DNA of 56,033 bases, from positions 1-56,033 of the forward strand of contig NZ_JAFWOM010000022.1 of assembly GCF_017545445.1 (NCBI RefSeq), in the 5' to 3' direction. Position 1 is the stretch's first letter. Every line of letters starts with the position of its first letter. The notes beneath the pieces were generated by a model. The model searched no databases, was not told where the DNA came from, and saw nothing but the letters and a program-made list of their open reading frames with translations. Positions 34,283 to 43,543 of the stretch are shown here, one piece after another. Origin of the DNA: Fibrobacter sp. (GTDB taxonomy: Bacteria; Fibrobacterota; Fibrobacteria; Fibrobacterales; Fibrobacteraceae). The position numbers were made by a program, and so were the translations under genes.

Positions 34283-34738
34283 ATCTCAAATATAGCAAAA
34301 TAGTGATTAGTAGGAAGTAGGAAGTAGGCGGTAGGAAGTAGGAAGAATGCGTCATCCTGACGACCTGTCATTTCTCTTCGAGGCTTGACTGCATCGGCTC
34401 GGCAATAAGAATGAGTGTACTCATTCTTGCTGCACTCGCCTCGCCTGTCATTCTGGAGGCACGGAGTGCCGATAGAAACCATAATGTCTTGTATAAGCAG
34501 TTGGCGATAGGATCCATACAGGATTCCAAGCAGTCATCTTGTGATATTTTTAATTTTTTTCAAAAAATTTTGTTTTTTTCCACATTTCTTAAAAATTTTA
34601 TGTATCTTTTATTGCGTTCCGCAATTTCGGGACATAATAATTTAATTACTCAATAAAATTTATGGGGCTCATAGCCCGCATTATCCTTACACTACATCGT
34701 TCATTTCATTTTTTAATATTCATCTATAGGACGCAATC
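34283..34738. repeat. Gene-free repeat cluster and rho leader
   Basis: No gene was found in this 456-base gap. A GTAGGAA arm lies at 34302-34345. It is followed by GTCATCC-type repeat fragments and a palindromic block near 34385-34450 that includes GAATGAGTGTACTCATTC. The remainder, about 34540-34738, is an AT-rich leader for rho with two small hairpins: ATTGC/GCAAT at 34611-34625 and GGGCT/AGCCC at 34665-34677. Confidence 0.6.
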
Positions 34739-36829
34739 GTGCCCAGAACACCTAAAAATCAAAATTCAAAACAAAGTAGTCAAGAAAAATCTTTGACCGA
34801 TATCGTTTACCCTGAAAGCACCGGCATCCCGGTTCCCGAATACTTGGGCACGCCCGACAAGCTTCCCGAAAACACAGAAGAAACAGTACAGCCCAAGCGC
34901 CGTGGCCGCAAGCCAGGACCCAAAAACAAAGTCCACAAAGACATCGTAGAAAACGCAACACAAGATTTAGAATTAGATTTTCAGGAAAAAAGAGAACCCG
35001 TCGATGGAATCGCCGCCGCTGAAAAACGCTTTGCAGAACAGCTCGGAGTCGCAAACATTGATGCCATTCCAGAAACGATTTTTACAAGTGAACCGACTTA
35101 CACCATCAAACCTGATTTAGAAGCGTCCTTCACAAGCGAAAACAGCGGAGAAGCTATTCTACAAGCTGGCGAAGCGGTTTCTCAAGCAGCAGAATCCACA
35201 GCATCATACAACATCCAAGAAGGTCCAGTCGATCTAAATGCCGAACAAAACGCCCAGCAGCAAGGCGAAAACGCACAAATTCAAGGCGATGCGCTGGCAC
35301 AAAACGGTGAAGGTCAAGACGACCGCAAATTCAACAACCAAAACGGCAAGTTCAACAAGTTCAACAAGAACAACAAATTCAATAAGAACAACCGCAATCG
35401 CAACTTCCAACAGCAAGAAGAATTTGTCGATGATTCCGCAACGCTCCCGGCACCAGGCTCCGAAGTTATTCTAAAAGCAAAGGAAAACTGGCTCAGGTTC
35501 CGCAAGCTCTCCATGAGCGAACTTCAGGAGCTCGCCGTGCAAAAAGAAGTGGACTTCCGCAGAATGCGCAAGCAGTCCCTCAACTACATTTTGCAGAGCC
35601 TCGAGAACGAAGGCAACATTATTTATACGGAAGGCGTTCTCGAAGTCACTCCGCAGGGCCACGGCTTCCTCCGCATGCCGGATCAGAACTACCAGACCAG
35701 CACCGACGACGTCTATGTGAGCCAGAACCTTATCCGTAAATTCAACCTCAAGATTGGCGATACAATCGAAGGCCTCGTCCGCACGCCTCGCGAACAAGAT
35801 AAGTACTTCTCCATGCGCCGCATTGACCGCGTGAACTTCGAAGAACCGGACAAGATGCGCCGCCGTGTGGCTTTCGAATACTTGACCCCGATCCACCCGG
35901 AAGAAAAAATTCACCTCGAATGGAACGAGACGGAATACAGCACGCGTATCATGGACTTGTTCTCCCCGATTGGTAAGGGCCAGCGCAGTATCATCCTCGC
36001 TCCTCCGCGTACCGGTAAGACGGTTCTCTTGCAGAACGTGACACGCGCCATCGCAAAGAACCACCCAGAAATCATCCTCATCACGCTCCTCATCGACGAA
36101 CGCCCGGAAGAAGTCACCGAAATGCGCGACATCATCACGGAAATCAAAGAAAGAGCCGCAGATAAAGGAATTGAAATCAAGGCTGAAGTCGTCGCCTCGA
36201 CATTCGACGAACCGCCCGAGCACCACACCCGTGTAGCAAACATGGTTCTGGAAAAGGCAAAGCGCCTCGTGGAAAGCCAGAAGGATGTCGTGATTTTGCT
36301 GGACTCCATCACGCGTTTTGCACGAGCAAACAACGTCGTGATTCCGCACTCCGGCAAAATTCTGTCTGGCGGTGTAGATGCGAACGCCATGCAGTTCCCG
36401 AAGAAGTTCTTCGGTGCCGCCCGTAAGATTCAGGACAAAATCCGCACCGTCAAGAACGAAGACGGCTCCATCACAGAAGAAATCCAGAAGAACGGCTCTC
36501 TCACCATCATCGGCACGGCATTGATCGAAACCGGCAGCCGCATGGACGAAGTGATTTTCGAAGAATTCAAGGGCACCGGCAACATGGAACTCGTGCTCGA
36601 CCGCCGCATCGCTGAAAAGCGCATCTGGCCCGCCATTGACGTGTTCAAGTCCGGCACCCGCAAGGAAGAACGTTTGCTAACGCTCCTCGAACAGAATGCC
36701 GCCTGGAACTTCAGACGCGGTAGCCAGAACGAGACGGAAACAGGCATCATGGAGAACCTGCTCAAGCTTATGAGTAAACTCAAGACCAACGCAGAACTCC
36801 TCGCCGTTCTCTCCAAACCGAAAGTCTAA
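34739..36829 (+). CDS. rho: Transcription termination factor Rho with long N-terminal insertion
   Basis: The 696-residue protein is about 280 residues longer than E. coli Rho. Residues 1 to about 240 are charged and low in complexity, with an AT-hook-like KRRGRKPGPKNK near 52 and an Asn/Lys-rich FNKFNKNNKFNKNNRNRN stretch near 208-225. The RNA-binding cold-shock fold follows (GHGFLRMPDQNYQTSTDDVYVS), and then the ATPase with Walker A APPRTGKT near 421 and the Q/R-loop regions. Start is a GTG with AGGA upstream. Rho leaders are often autoregulated, which may explain the long upstream region. Confidence 0.96.
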   Translation: MPRTPKNQNSKQSSQEKSLTDIVYPESTGIPVPEYLGTPDKLPENTEETVQPKRRGRKPGPKNKVHKDIVENATQDLELDFQEKREPVDGIAAAEKRFAEQLGVANIDAIPETIFTSEPTYTIKPDLEASFTSENSGEAILQAGEAVSQAAESTASYNIQEGPVDLNAEQNAQQQGENAQIQGDALAQNGEGQDDRKFNNQNGKFNKFNKNNKFNKNNRNRNFQQQEEFVDDSATLPAPGSEVILKAKENWLRFRKLSMSELQELAVQKEVDFRRMRKQSLNYILQSLENEGNIIYTEGVLEVTPQGHGFLRMPDQNYQTSTDDVYVSQNLIRKFNLKIGDTIEGLVRTPREQDKYFSMRRIDRVNFEEPDKMRRRVAFEYLTPIHPEEKIHLEWNETEYSTRIMDLFSPIGKGQRSIILAPPRTGKTVLLQNVTRAIAKNHPEIILITLLIDERPEEVTEMRDIITEIKERAADKGIEIKAEVVASTFDEPPEHHTRVANMVLEKAKRLVESQKDVVILLDSITRFARANNVVIPHSGKILSGGVDANAMQFPKKFFGAARKIQDKIRTVKNEDGSITEEIQKNGSLTIIGTALIETGSRMDEVIFEEFKGTGNMELVLDRRIAEKRIWPAIDVFKSGTRKEERLLTLLEQNAAWNFRRGSQNETETGIMENLLKLMSKLKTNAELLAVLSKPKV

Positions 36830-36840
36830 AAAAGAATTTA

Positions 36841-36873
36841 GCGGAACGCCCACAAGACGTTCCGCTTTTTTTT
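36841..36873 (+). terminator. Rho-independent terminator of rho
   Basis: GCGGAACG at 36841-36848 pairs with CGTTCCGC at 36858-36865 and is followed by eight T. It lies 11 bases after the rho stop codon. Confidence 0.92.
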
Positions 36874-37126
36874 AATGTTCCCCCAGCCCGTCATCCTCGA
36901 CCTCGTCATCCTCGACCAAAGGGAGGGGATCCATACAGTTCTTATAGACTCCTATATTCGAAAGCATTCCCCTTTTCAACAAAAAAAATTTTTACGTTTA
37001 CCATCGTAACGTCATTGCTACGCAATCGCAACTTTTGCCATCGCGAAAAGCGACCACAACATTTGTCATTGCGAGAACCCTGTAAGGGGCCAAAGCAATC
37101 TATAAAGCTTTAAAAAAGGAAACTAT
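36874..37126. repeat. GTCATCC / GTCATTGC repeats upstream of proC
   Basis: Two partial GTCATCCTCGACC units in tandem are followed by AAAGGGAGGGGATCC at about 36889-36923. A second block at about 37010-37112 contains CGTCATTGCTACGCAATC and TTTGTCATTGCGAGAACC with CCAAAGCAATC. These are dispersed extragenic elements. Nothing else is evident apart from AAAAGGA just before proC, which is its likely ribosome-binding site. Confidence 0.65.
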
Positions 37127-37933
37127 ATGAACACTACGATTTTCTTTGCCGGTACGGGCAACATGGGCGGAGCTATTCTCCGCGGTCTTTTGAACGCAGG
37201 CACAGACGCCAAGAACATTTTCTTCTTTGACCCGAGCGACAAGGCCGCCGAAGCCGTGAGCGCACTCGGTTGCGTCCGCGTCAATAGCTTTGCCGAAGGC
37301 ATCGAAAAAGCGAACGTAACATTCCTTTGCGTCAAGCCGCAGATTTTCAAGCTCGTTTCCGCCGAATGGAAGGCAGCCGCATCTGCACTCAAGAGCGAAA
37401 AGACGTTCATCAGCATCATGGCTGGTGTCGCCCGCAAGAGCCTCATCGAAGTGCTCGGCGAAAAGAACCAGGTGCTCCGCGTCATGCCGAACTTGCCGCT
37501 CACCGTTGGCAAGGGTTCTGTGGGCCTCGCCACTGACGGAGTCTCCGACGAAACGCTCAAGCTCGCCGAAGAAATCTTTGGCAACATTGGCGTGACCTGC
37601 CGCGTTGCAGAATCCCTCATCGACGCCGTGACCGGACTTTCCGGCAGCGCCCCTGCATACGTTTTTGAATTCATCGAGGGCCTTACCCGCGGTGGCGTGA
37701 AGGCAGGCCTCACCCGCGATGTCGCCCTCAAGCTCGCCCTCGGCACCATCGAAGGCAGCGTGGAACTCGTGAAGCAGTCCGGCAAGAGCCCAAGCGACCT
37801 CTGCGCCATGGTCTGCTCTCCGGCAGGCACGACCATCGCAGGCATCGATGCCCTCGAAGAAGGCGCATTTCGCAGCACACTTATCAAGGCTGTCGTCGCC
37901 GGCACGAACCGCAGCAAGGAACTAGGAAAATAA
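37127..37933 (+). CDS. proC: Pyrroline-5-carboxylate reductase
   Basis: The 268-residue enzyme makes the last step to proline, reducing P5C with NAD(P)H. The dinucleotide-binding loop is FAGTGNMGGAILRGL at the start. RVMPNLPLTVGKGSVGL is the usual middle block, and the C-terminal signature VTGLSGSAPAYVFEFIE ... SPAGTTIAGIDALEE is complete. GC content and codon use are those of a highly conserved housekeeping gene. Confidence 0.96.
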   Translation: MNTTIFFAGTGNMGGAILRGLLNAGTDAKNIFFFDPSDKAAEAVSALGCVRVNSFAEGIEKANVTFLCVKPQIFKLVSAEWKAAASALKSEKTFISIMAGVARKSLIEVLGEKNQVLRVMPNLPLTVGKGSVGLATDGVSDETLKLAEEIFGNIGVTCRVAESLIDAVTGLSGSAPAYVFEFIEGLTRGGVKAGLTRDVALKLALGTIEGSVELVKQSGKSPSDLCAMVCSPAGTTIAGIDALEEGAFRSTLIKAVVAGTNRSKELGK

Positions 37934-37935
37934 CT

Positions 37936-38028
37936 TAGTAGTCAGTAGACAGTAGGAAGTAGACAGTCGTCATCAGGCGGCAACGCCGCGATTCTAAACT
38001 TCCTACTTCAAACTTCCTACTTCTAACT
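37936..38028. repeat. Boundary palindrome between proC and the sigma-54 activator
   Basis: The left arm at 37936-37967 has GTAGACAGTAGGAAGTAGAC words, and the right arm at 37995-38028 is their complement (TTCCTACTTCAAACTTCC). The core GCGGCAACGCCGC is at 37977-37989. The right arm ends three bases before the next ATG, leaving no room for a Shine-Dalgarno sequence. Confidence 0.8.
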
Positions 38029-38031
38029 AAA

Positions 38032-39372
38032 ATGCCTTCCATCGATTTTTTCACAAAAGATACCGCAACGTCCTCGTTCATTCTGGACGTTCTTTCTTCT
38101 GTGAACAACACAGTCGATGTACATAGCCCCGCAAACGATGAGGCCTCCGAAATCGCAGAAGCGCTACACGCTCCGCTCGCCCCCATCGTCATCTGGGATT
38201 TAGACTCATTTGCCGCCCAAAACGCACAATTGCTTTCGAACCTCCGCGAATACAATCCGGACTCCATGATTCTCGCCTATGCAGAATCCCCCGAAATGCA
38301 CTCCAGCGTTTCAAGCAAACTCTACGACACCGTCCTTTCGATTGAATCCCTCCGTCTCCACTTGATGAGCAAGATTGCGAGACTTAAGGAAATCTACAAT
38401 GCAAAACGCATTTTCCGCGAAAGAATGTCACATCTCGTCGGCAAAAGCGATGCGATGAAACGTCTGCGTAAAAACGTAGAACGAGCCATTCTGCACACGG
38501 GGCCCGTACTCATCCTCGGCGAATCCGGAGTGGGTAAAGACCTCATCGCCCGTGCAATCGCTTGCGTCTATGACAAATTCGTCACGGTCAATTGTAGCGC
38601 AATCCCCGAAGCCCTCTTCGAAAGTGAACTGTTCGGGCACACACGCGGAGCATTCACCGGAGCCCAAAACGAACGCATCGGACTTTTCGAAGACGCTAAC
38701 GGCGGAGCCATCTTCCTCGACGAAATTGGCGACATGCCGCTCCACGCTCAAGTCAAACTTCTACGCGTCATCCAAAATCACGAGATCCGCCCCATCGGCG
38801 CCAACAAGACGCGCCATATCGACGTGCGAATCATCGCCGCCACCAACCGTGACCTCAAGGAAGAAATTCACGAAAAACGTTTCCGCGAAGATTTGTATTA
38901 CCGTCTAAACGTCATCCCCATGCAGCTTTCGCCGCTCCGCGACCGCAAAGAAGACATCGAAGATTTAGCAAATTATTTTATACGTCAATACGCACCATCC
39001 GGCGAGCCCTACACCCTCTCCTCCGAAGCATTGAAAAAGCTCGAAGACCACAACTGGCCGGGAAATATCCGCGAACTCGAAAACGTTATCCAGCGCGCCC
39101 TCTGCTTTACGGATCCAGGAATTCTGCGTGCAGACGACCTGCAAATTGACGAAGATTCTCGCATCATACCGCCTATCGCTTACCCCGCGGCCCGCAACTA
39201 CGACGAATTCCGCGAAAAGCAACTTGACGAAGAACGCGAATTTTTAAAAGCGACCATCCGCGAATGCGATGGCTCAGTCGGAGCCGCTGCCGAACGACTC
39301 CAAATGAACCGCACAGCCCTTTACAACCGCCTCACCCGCCTTGGCTTGAGCGTCAAAAACGTTCGACCTTAA
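38032..39372 (+). CDS. Sigma-54-dependent transcriptional activator
   Basis: The 446-residue protein has a receiver-like N-terminal region without a convincing phospho-Asp pocket (1-125), an AAA+ sigma-54 activator domain with Walker A GESGVGKD near 163, GAFTGA near 206 and Walker [13 protein letters not shown], and a Fis-type helix-turn-helix at the C-terminus ([25 protein letters not shown]). It should activate RpoN promoters, whose targets are not visible here. The start directly follows a repeat element. Its last 20 bases overlap the end of the convergent TraB-family gene. Confidence 0.92.
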   Translation: MPSIDFFTKDTATSSFILDVLSSVNNTVDVHSPANDEASEIAEALHAPLAPIVIWDLDSFAAQNAQLLSNLREYNPDSMILAYAESPEMHSSVSSKLYDTVLSIESLRLHLMSKIARLKEIYNAKRIFRERMSHLVGKSDAMKRLRKNVERAILHTGPVLILGESGVGKDLIARAIACVYDKFVTVNCSAIPEALFESELFGHTRGAFTGAQNERIGLFEDANGGAIFLDEIGDMPLHAQVKLLRVIQNHEIRPIGANKTRHIDVRIIAATNRDLKEEIHEKRFREDLYYRLNVIPMQLSPLRDRKEDIEDLANYFIRQYAPSGEPYTLSSEALKKLEDHNWPGNIRELENVIQRALCFTDPGILRADDLQIDEDSRIIPPIAYPAARNYDEFREKQLDEEREFLKATIRECDGSVGAAAERLQMNRTALYNRLTRLGLSVKNVRP

Positions 39373-40291
39373 GACCGCGCTGTTTGAGAGCATCAATAAC
39401 GTTGTCCTTTTCCAAAGCCAAGTGCGCAACGCCCACCACGACAAAAACATTCCGGTCTTCGCGTAAAAATGATGCTATCGATTCGGCCATTTTCGAATTT
39501 CGATTCACAAAAACACGTTGTTCATGCTCTTCCTTAAATTTGCTATCCTGCGAAAGCGAATCTTCCTCATCATCTTCTTTCATCAAACGACGCAACAACG
39601 CATCATTGCCCGTTTTCCAGGCCCGCAAGAGATTTACCACCATGGAATCCAATTCCGAAATTTCACGCAACGTTGTCTTCAAATAATAGATTCCCGCCGA
39701 ATCCGATTCCGTCGTATCCGCAAGAGCATTGATCTGTTCTTCCACCGTTTCTAAGCCAACAATTGCCTTGCCATCCATCGCCGCCCTATCCATGAGCACA
39801 TAATCCACCCCATAATCCGCACTCAATCCCGTCTGCATGAATGCATACGAACTAAGCGTTGTCGCAGCAAGCCACGGACGCATTTTTTCAAACATCGTCG
39901 CAGAAATATTCCACGATGTACAAAGGCTATCTATAAAATACCACATATCCTCCGGCAACAAATCCCGAAGCGTACCTTCGGCAAGTTCACCACGCCGTGC
40001 CGACTGTTCCCCAACTTCTTTCACGACATCATCATCATTCATGTTGAGTTCAACCGCAAGTTCATCTGCATGCGTAAACGCAGAATCAATCACAGGAGCA
40101 AGCGGGTAAAGCGTCGAATCCGCAAGATGGAGACTCCCCAGCACCCACACCGAAGAATTTTCATCAGAAACTTTCCACAAGAAATGTTTAGTTTCGAGAA
40201 CCACATCCGCCTTTTTCGACGTTCCCGAACACGCCACCAAACAAAATGCAAGGTAAGCGATTAAAAAATAAAAAAGAGTACCTTTATTCAT
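39353..40291 (-). CDS. TraB/GumN-family lipoprotein
   Basis: The 312-residue protein has a lipobox (CLVACSG, Cys at about 21) and the TraB/GumN fold, a family related to Tiki-type metalloproteases. The first motif is seen in VWVLGSLHLADSTLYPL with the GxxH-type residues, and the second near the C-terminus as VFVVVGVAHLALEKDNVIDALKQRG. The protein probably faces the periplasm; a substrate is not known. It starts 33 bases after the ABC ATPase gene on the same strand. Its 3' end overlaps the sigma-54 activator gene by 20 nt. Confidence 0.88.
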   Translation of the reverse strand: MNKGTLFYFLIAYLAFCLVACSGTSKKADVVLETKHFLWKVSDENSSVWVLGSLHLADSTLYPLAPVIDSAFTHADELAVELNMNDDDVVKEVGEQSARRGELAEGTLRDLLPEDMWYFIDSLCTSWNISATMFEKMRPWLAATTLSSYAFMQTGLSADYGVDYVLMDRAAMDGKAIVGLETVEEQINALADTTESDSAGIYYLKTTLREISELDSMVVNLLRAWKTGNDALLRRLMKEDDEEDSLSQDSKFKEEHEQRVFVNRNSKMAESIASFLREDRNVFVVVGVAHLALEKDNVIDALKQRGLKVERF

Positions 40292-40324
40292 ACAACGATT
40301 CCTTTTACACCATTGTCACCCCGG

Positions 40325-41083
40325 TCACCGTACCGGGGCCGGTTGTTCCTCCGTCCAATCCAAAAGTCCATTTTTACGAGCTTCGGCAGCCGCAGCCACT
40401 TTCACTGTACCGTCATTCACCACCATAATCTTATCGCAATAGCGCTCCGCATATTCCACGGAATGCGTCGAAACAATAATGCCCATGTTACGTTCCACTG
40501 CAATTTTTTTGAGCAATCGGAATAGCGCATGGCTACGCGGAATATCCAAGAACGCATTCGGTTCATCGAGCAGCAAGATTTTCACCTGCTGCGCCACAGC
40601 CTCTGCCAAGAACACGCGACTGCGTTCGCCATCACTCAGTTCTGCAATCGGGCGACTTGCAAAATTTGCAACATCCAAAAGCTCCATCGATTCATCAACA
40701 ATGCGTTTGTCTTCATCCGTGCGGCTGTCAAAAATTCCAGAATACGGCGAACGGCCCAAACGTACAAATTCACTCACACTCATACGCGGCGGCACAGCAC
40801 TCGACATCCGCACAAGCGATATTTCCTGAGCCCGCTCACGGGGAGCCCACTCCGTAAGAGATTTCCCTTCAAGCGAAACCTCACCCACCACCGGCGCAAG
40901 CAAGCCCGCAAAAGTTTTCAACAAAGAACTTTTGCCACATCCATTTTCGCCCATTAACGCGATAACAGTCCCCGGCGAAAGCGAAAAATCAAACGCAATT
41001 TTCATAGACGGAAGCGCTTCGCCATAACCCACCAGCAAATTTTTGCACTCCAGCAACGCAGTCTGCAAATTTTCTTCACTCAT
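40325..41083 (-). CDS. ABC transporter ATP-binding protein (FecE/BtuD type)
   Basis: The 252-residue ATPase carries Walker A GENGCGKSS, the signature LSDGERSR (a variant of LSGGQ) and Walker B ILLLDEPNAFLD, followed by the switch His in STHSVEYA. It pairs with the FecCD/BtuC-type permease just upstream and should power import of an iron-siderophore, haem or cobalamin. AGGGGG five bases upstream favours the ATG at 41083 over the GTG at 41089. No binding-protein or TonB-dependent receptor gene is in this window. Confidence 0.92.
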   Translation of the reverse strand: MSEENLQTALLECKNLLVGYGEALPSMKIAFDFSLSPGTVIALMGENGCGKSSLLKTFAGLLAPVVGEVSLEGKSLTEWAPRERAQEISLVRMSSAVPPRMSVSEFVRLGRSPYSGIFDSRTDEDKRIVDESMELLDVANFASRPIAELSDGERSRVFLAEAVAQQVKILLLDEPNAFLDIPRSHALFRLLKKIAVERNMGIIVSTHSVEYAERYCDKIMVVNDGTVKVAAAAEARKNGLLDWTEEQPAPVR

Positions 41084-41092
41084 ATCCACCCC

Positions 41093-42064
41093 CTAAAAAC
41101 GCGCACCAGAACCGCGCACAAGCACCCACATAATCACGGGAACCCCCACCAGCGAAAGCACAGCATTCAGCGGAACTGAAGCTGGGAAGAGCCCGCCTAA
41201 AAGTGCTAGAGCAACACCACATAACGCAGCCCCCGGCAAAAGCACACGATGATTCGTCGTCTTGAAAAGCAGATAAGCCAAATGCGGCACAGCAATCCCG
41301 ATAAACGCCACCGGCCCACAAAACGCCGTCGTCGCCCCCGCCAAAAGGCTAGCCCCGAGCAACACACAAATTTTAGAACGCTTCACGTTCAACCCAAGCC
41401 CGTGTGCAAAATCATCACCCAAAAGCGCCGCATTCAAATACCGCAGCGAAACACCAATCAGCACCAATCCCACCAAAACAGCAACCACAAAAATCCAAAC
41501 GTCACCTAGCGTCACGCGCCCAAAACTTCCCATGCCCCAAGCCACATAAACGCGCAGCGATTCCGAAGAATTCCCAGCAATCAAGACGCTCACAATAGAA
41601 TCAATAAAGTAGCCCGCCAAAAGTCCAACAATCAAAAGCACGCCCGTCTGTGCAAAACGTGTCGCAGCAAACATCACGACAAGCGTCACGAGCAGCGCCC
41701 CAAGCGCCGCCGAGCCCAGCACGCCAACACTTCCAAAGCCAATTCCTGCCAAAAGCGCAAGCGCCACACCGAGACTTGCGCCACTGCTAATGCCAAGCAC
41801 AAACGGCCCCGCGAGCGGATTCCGGAACACCGTCTGTAGCGATAAGCCCGACACCGCAAGCGACGCTCCCGCAAGCACCGCCGCAATCATCTTCGGAATT
41901 CTCAAATTCCACAAGATGTTCGACGAGACATCCGCACCCGGGCTAAACAGCGCCTGCACCACCGACGAGAACGGAATGTTCACCGCACCAAAGCAAAGCG
42001 TGGCTACGCACAACAAGAAAATCAAGACCATCAACGCAATAAAACCAATCAACAATCGCCGCAA
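41093..42064 (-). CDS. FecCD/BtuC-family ABC importer permease
   Basis: The 323-residue protein has about ten membrane helices and the FecCD signature GASLAVSGLSLQTVFRNPLAGPFVLGISSGASLG (about residues 51-85). It forms the channel of a siderophore, haem or vitamin B12 importer. The open frame begins at a TTG at 42079, but GGAGG lies inside that extension, six bases before a TTG at 42064, which is the better start (MRRLLIGFIALM). It follows the DUF234 ATPase gene closely and precedes the ATPase subunit. Confidence 0.93.
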   Translation of the reverse strand: MRRLLIGFIALMVLIFLLCVATLCFGAVNIPFSSVVQALFSPGADVSSNILWNLRIPKMIAAVLAGASLAVSGLSLQTVFRNPLAGPFVLGISSGASLGVALALLAGIGFGSVGVLGSAALGALLVTLVVMFAATRFAQTGVLLIVGLLAGYFIDSIVSVLIAGNSSESLRVYVAWGMGSFGRVTLGDVWIFVVAVLVGLVLIGVSLRYLNAALLGDDFAHGLGLNVKRSKICVLLGASLLAGATTAFCGPVAFIGIAVPHLAYLLFKTTNHRVLLPGAALCGVALALLGGLFPASVPLNAVLSLVGVPVIMWVLVRGSGARF

Positions 42065-42085
42065 AACAAACCTCCGCAAAAAAAT

Positions 42086-43501
42086 TTAAAACAAATCATC
42101 CAACGTAAGTTCTTTCTGAACAAAACCGCTATACTTATTATGCTTTAAGCCAAACGAAGTCACCATCGTGAACACGACTGATTTTTTCGTATTCGTCTCC
42201 GAAATAAAAGCCTCTATCTTTTTTTCAAAATTTTCGGAATCACTCTTTGTAATTTCGTATTCCGTCTTGGAAAATTTCATTTCACACAGATTTATCGTTT
42301 GATCCGCTCTATCAATCAGCAAATCAATTTGAGCACCTTTAACTTTATTTTTGTGCGTACGCCAACTGCAAACACGGCTTTGAACACCAGATATTCCAAG
42401 TACATTTTTCATTTGAGCGACATGATTCAGGCAAAGCATTTCAAACGCAAGCCCGCTCCATGTTTTAAACAATGGTGATCGAAGAGAATTTGTCCAGAAA
42501 TGGTCATCCTGATTTTTATTTTCAGATTCAAAGTAAAAATGAAACAACGTAAAAGGATCAACTAGTTGAACAAGTACATCTCTTTTGGTATTTCCAATAG
42601 GAGTGTATTCTCGCGTAAAACCGCACTGTTCCAATTCCGTCAAAACCGTCGAGAAAGCCTTGTTGTTATTAAGCCCAGTAGTCTCCAAGATTTCCTTTCT
42701 TGTCATGCCCATTTTCTTGGTCGCAAGAGTTTCTATAACAGCTTCATGCCCTGCACTTTGTTTAAACAAAGACCTGTATAAATTTTGAAATTCAAGTCGC
42801 AACTCGCCAGTTTTCGAAAACACCAGCCTGTCGATATTTTGGGCAACACTTTCATCTGCATTCATCAGGGAAAAATAATAAGGAATCCCTCCAAAAGCCA
42901 TATAACATTCCGCAATTTCTTTTCGACGATAGCCAAAGCCATAAGTTTTGAAATATTGTTCCGCTTCATTCAGTGTAAACGGAGCTATCTCTATTTGGTG
43001 AGTCACACGGTTGTGAAGTCCACCCCGATTGCAAATTAATTTGTCAATCATCCAAGATGTAGCAGAGCCGCAAACAATCAACTTAATATCATTCCGAGCA
43101 GATGCAAAACTATTCCAGAAATGTCCCAAAGCCCCCACAAACAGAGCTCGTGCCGTATCAAGCCAAGGCAACTCATCAATAAAGACTACTTTTTTCCCCG
43201 TGCCAAGACCGTCCAAATACCGTTCTAATTGGTCAAAAGCCGATAGCCATGTAGTCGGTTTAGTACTCTCTCCTATTTTTTTCTGCAAGGCAAGTTGAAA
43301 ATTTTCCAACTGAGTTGCCAAAGAAGCATTTTCCATTCCAGAAAAAGAAAAAACAGCGTTTTTCCCAATAACTTGACGTATAAGAAAAGTTTTGCCTACA
43401 CGCCGCCGCCCATAAACAGCGATAAACTCCGACCTATCGGATTCAAGGTACTTTTGGAGCAATTGAGTTTCTTTTTCACGACCCACCAAAACAGGCTGCA
43501 T
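42086..43501 (-). CDS. DUF234-type ATPase with PD-(D/E)XK-like C-terminus
   Basis: The 471-residue protein belongs to the archaeal-type ATPase/DUF234 group common in gut Bacteroidota and Fibrobacter. Walker A is GRRRVGKT (about 31-38), Walker B VVFIDELPW (about 105-113), then a winged-helix region and a C-terminal DUF234 domain with GAQIDLLIDRAD...CEMKFSK, which looks like a PD-(D/E)XK nuclease core (Asp, then Glu-x-Lys). Its function in cells is unknown. AAAGGAG eight bases upstream sets the ATG at 43501 over an earlier one at 43522. A periodic repeat array lies upstream at 43544-43656. Confidence 0.88.
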   Translation of the reverse strand: MQPVLVGREKETQLLQKYLESDRSEFIAVYGRRRVGKTFLIRQVIGKNAVFSFSGMENASLATQLENFQLALQKKIGESTKPTTWLSAFDQLERYLDGLGTGKKVVFIDELPWLDTARALFVGALGHFWNSFASARNDIKLIVCGSATSWMIDKLICNRGGLHNRVTHQIEIAPFTLNEAEQYFKTYGFGYRRKEIAECYMAFGGIPYYFSLMNADESVAQNIDRLVFSKTGELRLEFQNLYRSLFKQSAGHEAVIETLATKKMGMTRKEILETTGLNNNKAFSTVLTELEQCGFTREYTPIGNTKRDVLVQLVDPFTLFHFYFESENKNQDDHFWTNSLRSPLFKTWSGLAFEMLCLNHVAQMKNVLGISGVQSRVCSWRTHKNKVKGAQIDLLIDRADQTINLCEMKFSKTEYEITKSDSENFEKKIEAFISETNTKKSVVFTMVTSFGLKHNKYSGFVQKELTLDDLF

Positions 43502-43543
43502 AGAGGGATCTCCTTTCTTCAATAATATAACAAAAAAATTTCT

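Noticed and set aside
35471..36349. Long minus-strand frames opposite rho, and another opposite proC at 37123-37917
   Set aside because: Both overlap conserved genes completely and have no motif or ribosome-binding site. They are shadows in high-GC codons.
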